The notes under the pieces are model-generated. The model made no database searches, was not told where the DNA came from, and was given only the letters and a program-made list of their open reading frames with translations. Source: Poriferisulfidus sp963668445 (GTDB lineage Bacteria; Pseudomonadota; Gammaproteobacteria; Poriferisulfidales; Poriferisulfidaceae). Taken from it: a stretch of 64,000 bases of DNA. The position numbers and the translations under genes were made by a program. Shown here piece by piece: positions 7,873 through 16,250 of this stretch; positions within the stretch are counted from its first letter, which is position 1, and every line of letters starts with the position of its first letter. Location: positions 372,001-436,000 of the forward strand of contig OY764335.1 of NCBI GenBank assembly GCA_963668445.1. The letters are read 5' to 3'.

Positions 7873-8553
7873 ATGAGCGAAATCGATTTTAACCTGTCCG
7901 CGGAAGTGCGCGAGACGATGGGCACGCGCGCCGTGCGTCGCTTGCGGCGCACCGGCCAATTGCCGGGCGTGGTGTACGGGGCGGGCGGCGACACGGTGCC
8001 GATCATGCTGTCCGGCGCCGAAGTCGCCAAGCATATGGAGCACGAGGCATTCTATTCGCATGTCCTGACCCTGCATCTGCTAGGTCGGAAGGAGCAGGTC
8101 ATTCTGCGCAGCGTCCAACGCCATCCGGTTCGCTCGGACGTGCTGCACATCGATCTGCAGCGCATCAGGAAGGACGAGAAGCTCCGCATGACGGTGCCGC
8201 TGCATTTCGTGGGCGAGGAGGTGGCACCGGGCGTTAAGCAGGAAAGCGGCCTGTTCAGCCATCTGATGTCGGAAGTGGAAGTGTCCTGCCTGCCGTCCGA
8301 CCTTCCGGAATTCCTCGAGGTGGATGTCTCCGGGCTGCACATCGGCGAGCCGGTGCATCTGTCCCAGCTGCGGATTCCCGAAGGCGTGGAACTGGTCGAA
8401 CTGGCGCATGGCCACGACCATGCGGTGGTGGTCATCAACGTGCGGCGCGAACAGCCCGAACCGGAGGAAGAGGCCGAAGGCGAGGAGCCGGCCGCAGACG
8501 CGGAGGCCGAGGGCGAGCAGACGGACGCCGATGCCGAGAACACGGATTCCTGA
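7873..8553 (+). CDS. rplY: 50S ribosomal protein L25/CTC
   Basis: Binds 5S rRNA in the large ribosomal subunit. The 226 residues form the long CTC type: an N-terminal L25 domain (1-95, GTRAVRRLRRTGQLPGVVYG), a C-terminal beta domain (about 96-190, with LRMTVPLHFVGEE and SEVEVSCLPSDLPEFLEVDV) and an acidic Glu/Ala/Asp tail from about 195. The ATG at 7873 is chosen because L25 begins with such a short lead; the frame upstream is non-conserved. It is first in the rplY-pth-ychF operon. Confidence 0.96.
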   Translation: MSEIDFNLSAEVRETMGTRAVRRLRRTGQLPGVVYGAGGDTVPIMLSGAEVAKHMEHEAFYSHVLTLHLLGRKEQVILRSVQRHPVRSDVLHIDLQRIRKDEKLRMTVPLHFVGEEVAPGVKQESGLFSHLMSEVEVSCLPSDLPEFLEVDVSGLHIGEPVHLSQLRIPEGVELVELAHGHDHAVVVINVRREQPEPEEEAEGEEPAADAEAEGEQTDADAENTDS

Positions 8554-8567
8554 TTCAGGGGACGCAC

Positions 8568-9167
8568 ATGGAGGCGTCGGACGCTCCGGTCCAATTGATT
8601 GCAGGGCTGGGCAATCCGGGCTCCAGCTACGTATGGACGCGGCACAACGCCGGCTTTTGGCTGGTGGACGAACTGGCTAGGCAACTGGGCATCGGCTGGA
8701 AGTCGTCCAAGCGGCTGGATGGCGAGACGGCCGTGGCCGAGGTCGACGGCCGCCCGCTGCGCTTATTCAAGTCCGACGAGTTCATGAATGTCAGCGGCAC
8801 GCCGGTGGCGGCCGCCTGCCGCTACTACAAGATTCCCGTGCCGAGCCTGTTGCTGGCGCATGACGACATCGATCTGCCGAGCGGCGTGGTGCATCTGAAG
8901 TATGCCGGCGGCCACGGCGGGCATAACGGTGTGCGGGATGTCAGCCAGCATCTCGGCAAAAGCTTCTGGCGCATGAAGCTCGGCGTCGGGCACCCGGAGC
9001 TGGCCGCCGACGTAGTGCAGCATGTGCTCAAGCCGTTGTCGGAAGCGGACCGGCTTCCCATCCAACAGGCCGTGCAGCGGGTGGTTGCTCAGATCGGCAA
9101 CCTGACGGCGGGCGATTTTCAGGCGGCCATGAACGACCTGCATGCCGTGCACGAGGCGGCCGAGTGA
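8568..9167 (+). CDS. pth: Peptidyl-tRNA hydrolase
   Basis: Cleaves peptidyl-tRNAs dropped by the ribosome and recycles tRNA. The 199-residue protein keeps all active-site residues with an offset of +6 from E. coli: Asn16 (GLGNPG), catalytic His26 (TRHNAGF), Asn74 (FMNVSG), Asp99 (HDDIDLP) and Asn120 (GGHNG). It lies 14 bp after rplY. Its last codon overlaps the GTG start of ychF by four bases (GTGA). Confidence 0.97.
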   Translation: MEASDAPVQLIAGLGNPGSSYVWTRHNAGFWLVDELARQLGIGWKSSKRLDGETAVAEVDGRPLRLFKSDEFMNVSGTPVAAACRYYKIPVPSLLLAHDDIDLPSGVVHLKYAGGHGGHNGVRDVSQHLGKSFWRMKLGVGHPELAADVVQHVLKPLSEADRLPIQQAVQRVVAQIGNLTAGDFQAAMNDLHAVHEAAE

Positions 9168-10252
9168 GTTTGAAGTGCGGGATCGTCGGCCTGCCCAACG
9201 TCGGCAAATCCACCCTGTTCAACGCCCTGACCGCTGCCGGTGCCGCGGCCGAGAACTACCCGTTCTGTACGATTGAGCCGAACATCGGTACGGTGCCGGT
9301 GCCGGATGCGCGCTTGGGCCGGTTGGCGGAACTGGCGGGTTCGGCGCGGCAGATTCCAGCCATGGTCGAGTTCGTCGATATCGCGGGCCTGGTATCCGGC
9401 GCCGCCCGGGGCGAGGGCCTCGGCAACCAGTTTCTGGCGCATATTCGAGAGGCGGACGCCATCGCGCAAGTGGTGCGGTGCTTTGCCGACGAGGACATCG
9501 CGCATGTGGACGGTTCGGTAGATCCGGTGCGGGATTGCGACACGATTCGAACGGAACTGCTGCTGGCCGATTTGGACACGGCAGAGCGGGCGCTGGAGCG
9601 GCAGCGCCGCCAAGCCAAGCCCGGCGACCCGAAGTTGCAGGCGCAGTGCGCGCTGCTGGAGGCGGTGCAGACGCAGCTGGATGCCGGTGTGCCGGTGCGC
9701 GAACAGGAACTGGATGCGGCGCAGCGGGCTGGATTGCAAGAGCTGTGCCTGCTGACGGCCAAGCCGTATTTCTACGTCGCCAACGTCGATGAGGCGGGAC
9801 AGGCCGGTGCGGCCTTGCAGGCCTTGGAAAAATGCGTGCGCAGCCAGAATGCGGAAGTGATTCCGGTGTGCGCGGCGCTGGAGGCGGAATTGGCGCAGTT
9901 GGATGCGGACAGCCGCCGGGAGTTTCTGGCAGAACTGGGGCTGGAAGCTCCGGGGCTGGACCGGGTGGTGCAGGCCGGCTACCGGATCCTGAAGTGCATG
10001 ACGTATTTCACGGCTGGGCCCAAAGAGGCGCGGGCCTGGACGATTCGTCGCGGGACGCATGCGCCGCAAGCGGCGGCGGCCATCCACACGGATTTCGAAA
10101 AGGGCTTCATCTGCGCCGAAGTGACGGCATATGAGGACTATGTGGCCTGCGGAGGCGAAGCGGGTGCCCGCGATGCCGGAAAATGCCGCACCGAAGGCCG
10201 GGACTATGAAGTCCGGGAGGCCGACGTCATCCACTTCCGATTCAATGTGTGA
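9164..10252 (+). CDS. ychF: Redox-regulated ATPase YchF (Obg-family)
   Basis: P-loop NTPase of the Obg/OLA1 group that prefers ATP and binds the ribosome. In the 362-residue protein, G1 is GLPNVGKS (residues 9-16), G3 is DIAGL and the G4 position reads NVDE instead of NKxD, the change that explains ATP preference in this family. A helical domain follows the G domain, and a C-terminal TGS domain holds AWTIRRGTHAPQAA and ends DVIHFRFNV. The GTG start at 9164 overlaps pth. Confidence 0.96.
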   Translation: MSLKCGIVGLPNVGKSTLFNALTAAGAAAENYPFCTIEPNIGTVPVPDARLGRLAELAGSARQIPAMVEFVDIAGLVSGAARGEGLGNQFLAHIREADAIAQVVRCFADEDIAHVDGSVDPVRDCDTIRTELLLADLDTAERALERQRRQAKPGDPKLQAQCALLEAVQTQLDAGVPVREQELDAAQRAGLQELCLLTAKPYFYVANVDEAGQAGAALQALEKCVRSQNAEVIPVCAALEAELAQLDADSRREFLAELGLEAPGLDRVVQAGYRILKCMTYFTAGPKEARAWTIRRGTHAPQAAAAIHTDFEKGFICAEVTAYEDYVACGGEAGARDAGKCRTEGRDYEVREADVIHFRFNV

Positions 10253-10279
10253 TGGCGCCGGCGCTCTTTCCTGACGGAG

Positions 10280-10672
10280 TCACCTGTATTGCAGGTGGTC
10301 CGGGACGATGGGCGGAAAGCCCGGGTAGTAGGAGATCACCTCGCTCCGGGGCTTGGGCGTGGCCATGTTGATCAGGCACCGGGTTTTGTACTCGTCGTAC
10401 CAGCGGTCGTAACGATCGTACTGGTCGCCGCCGTCAAAATCGACGGGCGTGAAGCCCGTATACGATGTCGGAGATGCCGCGACCTGGCCGCCGGCTTCGA
10501 TGATCTGCCGATGGCAGGCATCGTCGCTGAGCCCGGCTTGGGCGCAGCCGCTGTAGGTGTGCGGCGCGACGACTTCGGGCAGCGCATCGGTTTCGGATGG
10601 CGCATCGGCCGCAATGGCGGTGGGACTGAGGCACGCCCCGACCAGCAGGGCGACGGCTTTTTTTGCTTTCAT
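10280..10672 (-). CDS. Small secreted protein at the end of the pilus operon
   Basis: A 130-residue protein with a clear signal peptide (MKAKKAVALLVGACLSPTAIA, cleaved after AIA) and a strong AAGGAG ribosome site before the ATG at 10672. The mature part has three cysteines (YSGCAQAG, DDACHRQ, KTRCLIN) and a Tyr/Asp-rich stretch (DQYDRYDRWYDEY). I do not recognise the family. Its position 16 bp behind the last minor prepilin, on the same strand, suggests a pilus-associated periplasmic or surface role; this is inference. Confidence 0.75.
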   Translation of the reverse strand: MKAKKAVALLVGACLSPTAIAADAPSETDALPEVVAPHTYSGCAQAGLSDDACHRQIIEAGGQVAASPTSYTGFTPVDFDGGDQYDRYDRWYDEYKTRCLINMATPKPRSEVISYYPGFPPIVPDHLQYR

Positions 10673-10688
10673 GATGGAAACTCCTTGC

Positions 10689-11558
10689 TCAGTACGAGCA
10701 TTTGATGAATGCGGCGATGCTGGCCGCGGAAGAGGCGGGGGTCTCCTCGCCTCCGGAACTGATGACGACGGCGCGCACGCGCCAGAAGTCGTCCAAATCG
10801 TCGACCGGCAGCGCAATGCCGTGCAGCGGCTTGCCGCTGGGCGCCCGGATGTGGTTGAGGGCGGTGAAGATGCGCGGTTCCATGCCGTTCGGGCAGTTCG
10901 GCTTCTGGATGAGCTCTTGCGGGGCGGTGATGGTGGCGAACTGCAGCGAGTTGGCCAGCGTCTGCCCGGTTTCGGCCACCACGTCGCGTACGCCGAACAT
11001 GTACTGGTTGCCCATGTCCCAAGTGCCGGTCGGGCGGGACGAGCCGTTCAAAGGCATGAAGTTGTTGCCGGGCGCATTGGCCGCTTTCGGGTAATGCACG
11101 GCGACGGTCGCGCCGGTCGCGGTGCTGCCGGGCAGCCGATGCGCGAGGTCGGCGGCCTGATTCGCGTTCTCGGCCGTCACCTCGATGGTGAAGTGGTTCG
11201 CATCGCAGGATAGCCGGTAGGGAGTCAGGTTTTCGTCGGCATCCAGATAGGGCGAGTCTTCCGGGGCGCCCTTGAGCAGGTTCCGCGCCTCCAGTTCGTC
11301 GTATGCACCGTCGCATCCAAGGATTTCGTGGGGCCACTCGAGGTGCTGGATTTCGTAGTGCTGCGCGGCGTTGGCTAGGCGGTAGACCTCGTCGGCGACC
11401 TGTTCGGCTTGGTTCCGGTCGACTTCTTCGAGCTGGCGGCGCGTCAGGCTGAGCTGCAACGTACCGGCCATGATGGAGAACAGTAGGATGGTGACGGCCA
11501 TTTCCAGCAGGCTGAAGCCGGCTTGGCGCACGCACCGAGGGCGGTGGGCGGCATTCAT
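10689..11558 (-). CDS. Minor prepilin of the type IVb pilus operon
   Basis: A 289-residue prepilin-like protein. A 14-residue basic leader ends in Gly (CVRQAG) before FSLLEMAVTILLFSIMAG, so it has the class III cleavage site with Glu at +5. The large C-terminal domain contains DGAYDELEARNLL, NGMEPRIFTALNHI and a penultimate-region Cys (FIKCSY). The ATG at 11558 overlaps the preceding gene by four bases. Length and position next to the last gene suggest a tip or minor pilin. The sequence is too divergent to name a family. Confidence 0.8.
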   Translation of the reverse strand: MNAAHRPRCVRQAGFSLLEMAVTILLFSIMAGTLQLSLTRRQLEEVDRNQAEQVADEVYRLANAAQHYEIQHLEWPHEILGCDGAYDELEARNLLKGAPEDSPYLDADENLTPYRLSCDANHFTIEVTAENANQAADLAHRLPGSTATGATVAVHYPKAANAPGNNFMPLNGSSRPTGTWDMGNQYMFGVRDVVAETGQTLANSLQFATITAPQELIQKPNCPNGMEPRIFTALNHIRAPSGKPLHGIALPVDDLDDFWRVRAVVISSGGEETPASSAASIAAFIKCSY

Positions 11559-11971
11559 TCGTCCGCCTCCTGCAACTGACGCTGCAGGCGGGCCCGCCAT
11601 ACCGGAATGCGCAGGGCGCCACGCGGAAGCGGCGCCCGGACGACCGCGCCGCCGGCCAGAATGCGGGGATCGTCGCGGTCGAAGGCGAAGGTGTAGTCGC
11701 GCCCGCCGGACAGTTGCAACGGGACGGACGCCTGCGGCAGAGCCTTCTGCAGGTCGGCAGGTTCGGCCGCATCTGCCGCCAAGTGTCCGCGCCGATAGGC
11801 CTGCCGGACCAGTCCGGCAAGGCGCCGGTCTTCCTCGTCCCGGGCCTGGGCTTGCAGCGTTTCGACGCGGGACAGCGATAGCGAGGCGAAGGCCGTTAGC
11901 AGCAGTCCCAGCACTGCCAGTGCCACCAGCATCTCCGGCAGGGTGAAGCCGTGCTGCCGTTGTCGCGTCAT
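11555..11971 (-). CDS. Small pseudopilin-like prepilin (GspH/FimT type)
   Basis: A 138-residue protein with an 8-residue leader (MTRQRQHG) before FTLPEMLVALAVLGLLL, a class III prepilin site with Glu at +5. A long helix rich in Arg and Glu follows (LSRVETLQAQARDEEDRR), then a small beta-rich domain ending RLQRQLQEADE. The size suits a GspH/FimT-type minor pseudopilin that helps start pilus assembly. The ATG overlaps the stop of the membrane-platform gene (ATGA). Confidence 0.8.
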   Translation of the reverse strand: MTRQRQHGFTLPEMLVALAVLGLLLTAFASLSLSRVETLQAQARDEEDRRLAGLVRQAYRRGHLAADAAEPADLQKALPQASVPLQLSGGRDYTFAFDRDDPRILAGGAVVRAPLPRGALRIPVWRARLQRQLQEADE

Positions 11972-13113
11972 CGCACCGATACCGAGTAGATGGGCACCAG
12001 AAAGCCCTGCATCAGCAGGAACAGCAGCAGCATAAGCAGCGTCGAATAGAACCAGCGGCTCCAGCGCACGACCCGCGTCAGTCGCCATTTGATTTCGGCG
12101 TGGAGGTTGCCTTGCACGGTGGCGAACAGTTGCGGCAGACGGGTTTCCGGCGCATCTTCGAATTGATGCAGGCCGATGGCCAGAGTGCGGCTGAAGTATC
12201 GTTCCGACAGGCATTGCGACAAGCGGTGTCCGGCGCGCAGCCGTGCATATAGATGCTGGCTGGCTGGCGTGCCGAGCAGCGGGCGCAGCGAGCGCATCAG
12301 CTCTGCCAGATGGATGCCTTTGCGGAAAGCCGGCGCCAGCACGGCAAGCAGTGCGGTCGAGCGCTGGCCGCGCACGAGTTCGTCGATGTCGTGCATGGGC
12401 GGCACGACGCGCAGATAGGGCCAGCACCGGTGTGCGGCGAAGCCTAGGAGGCCGCCTGTGGCCAGCGTCACCGGCAAATAGCGCGTCAGTAGGGCATGCA
12501 GCGCCATCAGCACCTCGGTCGCTTGGGTGGTCGGCACGGTTACGCGATCGGACAGGCGCTCCAGCAGGAGCTGGAACAGGAACGGCGTGGCCGCGAACAT
12601 GGCGAGGGCGGCGAGCGTGTAGAGGGCGGCTTTCAACAGAGGGCCTTGCAACTCCTGCCGGGTCTGCTGGAGCCGGTTCAGGAACTCGGCGGCCTGCAGC
12701 AGCATGTCCGGTACCTGTCCCAGGCGTTCGCCTTCCCGGCACAGGGCGACGGCGAACGGATGAAGGTTGAGGCGCAGCAGCAACTCGTGCGGAGCGAGGG
12801 CGTCCAGCGCCGGTGCGGAACCGGAACCGAGGTTGCGCCGCAGCGTGGGCAGGCGTCCGATGAGTTGCGTCAACTCCGAAGCCGGCAGGCTGCCGTGCGT
12901 CATATGCATGGCCATTTGGGTGAGCAGCAGGCGCTGCTCGTTGAGATCCGCCTCGCGCAGCCACAGCCATTCGGTCCAGTGCCGTCGCGCCGACAGGACC
13001 TGATGGCGGATGCAGGCGGGGTGGCGGCAGGCGGCTTCCGCGCTGTCGGCATGGATCGGCCGCGCGACGACGGTCTGCGCCGGCGTCAGGAGGCGGACGG
13101 TGTAAAGCGTCAT
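11968..13113 (-). CDS. pilR: Type IVb pilus inner-membrane platform protein (PilR/GspF family)
   Basis: Inner-membrane core protein on which the ATPase acts to add pilins. The 381 residues include two repeated GspF domains, each ending in hydrophobic segments (about 165-185, 215-235 and 350-377, the last ending FLLMQGFLVPIYSV). GspF-like motifs are ALCREGERLGQVPDMLLQAA in the first repeat and FRKGIHLAELMRSL and GHRLSQCLSERYF in the second. In R64 plasmid pilQ-pilR-pilS is the order; here the pilin gene precedes pilR. Confidence 0.85.
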   Translation of the reverse strand: MTLYTVRLLTPAQTVVARPIHADSAEAACRHPACIRHQVLSARRHWTEWLWLREADLNEQRLLLTQMAMHMTHGSLPASELTQLIGRLPTLRRNLGSGSAPALDALAPHELLLRLNLHPFAVALCREGERLGQVPDMLLQAAEFLNRLQQTRQELQGPLLKAALYTLAALAMFAATPFLFQLLLERLSDRVTVPTTQATEVLMALHALLTRYLPVTLATGGLLGFAAHRCWPYLRVVPPMHDIDELVRGQRSTALLAVLAPAFRKGIHLAELMRSLRPLLGTPASQHLYARLRAGHRLSQCLSERYFSRTLAIGLHQFEDAPETRLPQLFATVQGNLHAEIKWRLTRVVRWSRWFYSTLLMLLLFLLMQGFLVPIYSVSVR

Positions 13114-13115
13114 GG

Positions 13116-13580
13116 CTAGGGCACCCGGTAGGTTACGGAAAGCGTGTCGCTTGTGGCGTCATAGCTGTGCGTGCTGATGGCGGAGCCGTCCACCAGTTCC
13201 AGCGACGACTTGAGGTCGGCGCCGAACGTATCCGCGCTTGCGGCGCCGGTGACGACCCAGGAGATAATGACGGTGCGCGCCGTAACCGTGCCGACGCTCC
13301 AACTGTCGCCAAACGGGCCCTCGCTGGAAACGCCGGCCCCGGTGATATCGGTTTTGGCGATGCCGGTCAGGCTTCCTTTCTTGGCGCGGTATGAGATCAG
13401 GGCGGCCGGAATCTCGTTGAGCAGCGTGTCCTTGCTGCTGGCCAGAGCCAGTTCGTTTTCGGCGCTGCCGAAGCCGGTCGCGATGGTCGTCATCAGAATG
13501 CCGATCAGTACGATGACGGCGAGGATTTCGGGCAAGGTGAAGCCGGTTTGGCGCCGGGTTCGGGTGGATGCTTCGTTCAT
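13116..13580 (-). CDS. pilS: Probable major prepilin (PilS-like)
   Basis: A 154-residue prepilin. The 13-residue leader ends QTG before FTLPEILAVIVLIGILMTTI, with Glu at +5 of the mature protein. The mature part (SAENELALASSKDTLLNEIP, then a Ser/Thr-rich beta domain ending SVTYRVP) has pilin size. It lacks the C-terminal Cys pair found in many type IVb pilins. Position between the ATPase and platform genes argues for the main structural subunit, but copy number cannot be judged from sequence. It overlaps the ATPase stop by four bases. Confidence 0.78.
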   Translation of the reverse strand: MNEASTRTRRQTGFTLPEILAVIVLIGILMTTIATGFGSAENELALASSKDTLLNEIPAALISYRAKKGSLTGIAKTDITGAGVSSEGPFGDSWSVGTVTARTVIISWVVTGAASADTFGADLKSSLELVDGSAISTHSYDATSDTLSVTYRVP

Positions 13581-15280
13581 GAGGGCGAGTCCTCCGCGGG
13601 GTGGAAGTCCATGGGCAGGGTGTGGGAGTCGGGCGGCCGGCGAGCTTCGTCCATGGCCCGGGGCAGCATGCGCAGGCATTCGGCCCACGTGGTGCGTCCG
13701 GTGCGCACCAGTTCCGTCGCGTGCGCCCACAGGCTTTGGAAGCCGCCGGCGCAGGCCGTATCCAGCAGCAGTTTCAGGCTGGCGCCTTCGGCAATGCGTT
13801 CGGCCAGCCGGGCATCGACCGTCAGGGTTTCGGAGACGCAGAGGCGCTGGCGGTAGCCGTGGTAGTCGCAATGTTCGCAGCCGCCCGGATGGGCGGTCGC
13901 CCAGCTTCCGTCCGACGGCAGGTTCAGCATGGCGGCGGCTTCGAGGGCGGCTTCGTCGCAAAAATGCATCGCGCAGTGCGGACAGACTTCTCGTACCAGC
14001 CGCTGGGCGCTGACGGCGGCGACGGTGTCCGCGATCAGATGCGAGTGGATGCCGAGGTTGCGCAGGCGCTCGATGGCGCCCAAGCTGTTTCGGGTGTGCA
14101 GGGTGGAGAGCACTAGATGCCCGGTGAGGCTGGCGCGGCAGGCCAGCCGCGCCGTCTCCTCATCGCGGATTTCGCCGATCAGGATGACATCGGGGTCGGC
14201 GCGCAACAGGGCCCGAAGCCCGGCCGCATAGCTCATGCCGATGTCGTCGTTGATTTGGATCTGGTCAATGCCGGGGACCTGCACCTCGATGGGGTCTTCC
14301 AGCGTCTTGACGGCCGCTTGGTCGCGGCTGCGGCGCAGGATCTCCATGATGACGGCATAGAACGTGGTGGTCTTGCCGGAGCCGGTCGGTCCGGTGAGCA
14401 GGAACAGGCCGTGGTTCATTGCTGCCACCCGGCGCAGCGACGCCGTGAAGGACGTGCCCAGTTCCAACTGATCCAAGGTTTGCACCGTGCGTTGATAGCC
14501 GCCGACGATGCGCAGCGTGAACGAGCCCCAGACCCGCCGGCCGATCATGACCGGGCACATGTTGACGCGGATGAAGAACACGCGCCCGTGCAACGGCACT
14601 TCCATGCTGCCGTCCTTCGGCGTGTTGTAGACGCCGTGTTGGTTGCCCGACAGCGTCAGCAGGGTGTTGGAGATGAGGCGGTAGCTGCATTTTTCCGACA
14701 TGGCCATGCGCTCCTCGCGCAGGGTCACCAGCATGCCGTTGCGGCGCATCTTGATTTCCACCGACTCGTTGTCGCGGGGCGCAATGTGCAGATCGCTGGC
14801 CTTGTGCTGGACGGCGAGCGCAATCCACTCGTGCAGCACCTGCTCCGCTTCCGGCGACAGCGATGCCTCCTCGGCGCTTGCCGCTTGCGCGGGTGCGGGT
14901 GTCGGGAGCAGCCCGACTTCGCCGCGGTGCTGCCGCAGCGTTTCGGCAGGCAGCGCCAATTGCGGATTTCGGATTAGGTGCTGGCAGGCGAACGGGTCGG
15001 CGACGAACAGCCGACCGTCGGCCCAGGCCCAGCTGCCGTCCGGCGCGTATTCGAGCAGGCCGTGCAGGCTTTCCGAGTAGACTGGCAGTCCGAATGCCTC
15101 CGACAGGGCCAGCGTGACCGACTCGGCATCGGCGCCAGTGCGCAGCAGGCGGGGTAGGATCGCATCGGCAGAGTCCGGGCAGGCCATCTGGAAAGCGTTC
15201 GGCGGCAGCGCTCCGGCATCGATAAGGATTTTGCGCACGGCTTCGAAGCGGCGTACGACGCGGGCGGAGGGCGTGTTCAT
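13577..15280 (-). CDS. pilQ: Type IVb pilus assembly ATPase (PilQ/GspE family)
   Basis: Cytosolic hexameric ATPase that powers pilus extension. The 567 residues contain an N-terminal domain (1-135), then the GspE core with Walker A GPTGSGKT (297-304), the Asp box after TLEDPIEV, Walker B DVILIGE (364-370) and the His box GHLVLSTLHT (387-396). A zinc-binding pair CPHC (432-435) and CEHC (467-470) is present. All key residues are intact. The ATG at 15280 overlaps the pilP stop. No second (retraction) ATPase is in the cluster, as expected for type IVb systems. Confidence 0.9.
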   Translation of the reverse strand: MNTPSARVVRRFEAVRKILIDAGALPPNAFQMACPDSADAILPRLLRTGADAESVTLALSEAFGLPVYSESLHGLLEYAPDGSWAWADGRLFVADPFACQHLIRNPQLALPAETLRQHRGEVGLLPTPAPAQAASAEEASLSPEAEQVLHEWIALAVQHKASDLHIAPRDNESVEIKMRRNGMLVTLREERMAMSEKCSYRLISNTLLTLSGNQHGVYNTPKDGSMEVPLHGRVFFIRVNMCPVMIGRRVWGSFTLRIVGGYQRTVQTLDQLELGTSFTASLRRVAAMNHGLFLLTGPTGSGKTTTFYAVIMEILRRSRDQAAVKTLEDPIEVQVPGIDQIQINDDIGMSYAAGLRALLRADPDVILIGEIRDEETARLACRASLTGHLVLSTLHTRNSLGAIERLRNLGIHSHLIADTVAAVSAQRLVREVCPHCAMHFCDEAALEAAAMLNLPSDGSWATAHPGGCEHCDYHGYRQRLCVSETLTVDARLAERIAEGASLKLLLDTACAGGFQSLWAHATELVRTGRTTWAECLRMLPRAMDEARRPPDSHTLPMDFHPAEDSPS

Positions 15281-15750
15281 GGGGCCGGCCGGGGCGTGAC
15301 GGGTACGCGGAGGCGATTGCCTTGCGGGGTCTGCACCTGCATGGAGTCGATGCCGACGGCGCGGATCAGCCACGGACCGACGTGCTGTCCGGGGAGTGCC
15401 TCCAGATGCCGGCCGTCGCTGAGTTGCAGCCGGGCGCGGCCCTGATAGGTGCCGATCAGCTTCGGCATGTCGAACAGCGGCGCCGGGGTAGGCCGCGGCG
15501 CGGCATCCGCCTCATGGGCCGGCATGGCAGGCGCCAGTCCCGGCGCGGTGCAAGGATAGCCGGTCTGCTGGCATTCCTGCAGCTTTCTGGCAATGCGCAG
15601 TTGCACCTCGAGCGAGGCGTCGGCAGCGTTCAGGCGCTGCAGTTCACGCACATGCGCCTCGGTTTCCTCCAGGATCTCTTGGGCCGCATCCGACAGTCCG
15701 CCATCGGCTTGGATGGCAGCAGGCAGCAGCATCAGATAGAGAGCTTTCAT
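15277..15750 (-). CDS. pilP: Type IVb pilus periplasmic protein PilP
   Basis: A 157-residue protein with a signal peptide (MKALYLMLLPAAIQA), a predicted coiled-coil helix (about residues 20-60, with LEVQLRIARKLQECQQ) and a C-terminal beta domain (IGTYQGRARLQLSDG and then IRAVGIDSMQVQ) like PilP proteins that connect the inner-membrane complex to the secretin. The Cys pair CQQTGYPC may form a disulfide. The start overlaps the preceding stop by four bases. Confidence 0.75.
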   Translation of the reverse strand: MKALYLMLLPAAIQADGGLSDAAQEILEETEAHVRELQRLNAADASLEVQLRIARKLQECQQTGYPCTAPGLAPAMPAHEADAAPRPTPAPLFDMPKLIGTYQGRARLQLSDGRHLEALPGQHVGPWLIRAVGIDSMQVQTPQGNRLRVPVTPRPAP

Positions 15751-16250
15751 AGCGTTTCCGGATGGGCATCGGCTGCGGTGCCGACAACGAACAGCACGGC
15801 TTGCGCCTTGTCGTCGCGGGCCTGGACCGAGTCCACGACCAGCGGCATCAGCGGCTGGGCCATGCGGCACAGCGCAACGACGGACAGCAGCGGTCCCTGC
15901 GCCGCAACCTTCCAGACTTCGCCGCCGAAGTCGCGGATGTGCCGACCGAGCGGTTCCGGGTAGCGCTGCGAATCCGCCTTGACCGCCTTGAGTTCGTCTA
16001 GATTCGGCAGCGTGCGGGCCAGTTGCCGCAGCCGTTGCATGTGCCAATGGACCGGCTGGGCGGGCGGCCGTGCCTCCAGTTGCGCCAGCGTTTGCTCCAG
16101 TTGCGCATGCTGGAGAGCCAACCGTTCCAGATCTGGAGCGGCGCGCTGGCGGTCCAGCGCTCGCACGGCGGCGAACGTGACGGCCAGGCAAAACGCGACC
16201 GCCAGCACGTACTGCCATTTCCGGCTACCAGACAAGCTGAAGCGAACCAT
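15747..16250 (-). CDS. Bitopic membrane protein of the pilus alignment complex
   Basis: A 167-residue protein with one N-terminal membrane helix (about 13-29, YVLAVAFCLAVTFAAV), a coiled coil (30-65) and a periplasmic alpha/beta domain. This is the layout of PilO/GspM-type alignment proteins. Its start at 16250 overlaps the previous gene by 26 bp, an unusually long overlap. In R64 a single PilO does the job; here the function may be divided between this protein and the one encoded upstream. The name is uncertain; its role in the alignment complex is inferred from topology and operon position. Confidence 0.7.
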   Translation of the reverse strand: MVRFSLSGSRKWQYVLAVAFCLAVTFAAVRALDRQRAAPDLERLALQHAQLEQTLAQLEARPPAQPVHWHMQRLRQLARTLPNLDELKAVKADSQRYPEPLGRHIRDFGGEVWKVAAQGPLLSVVALCRMAQPLMPLVVDSVQARDDKAQAVLFVVGTAADAHPETL

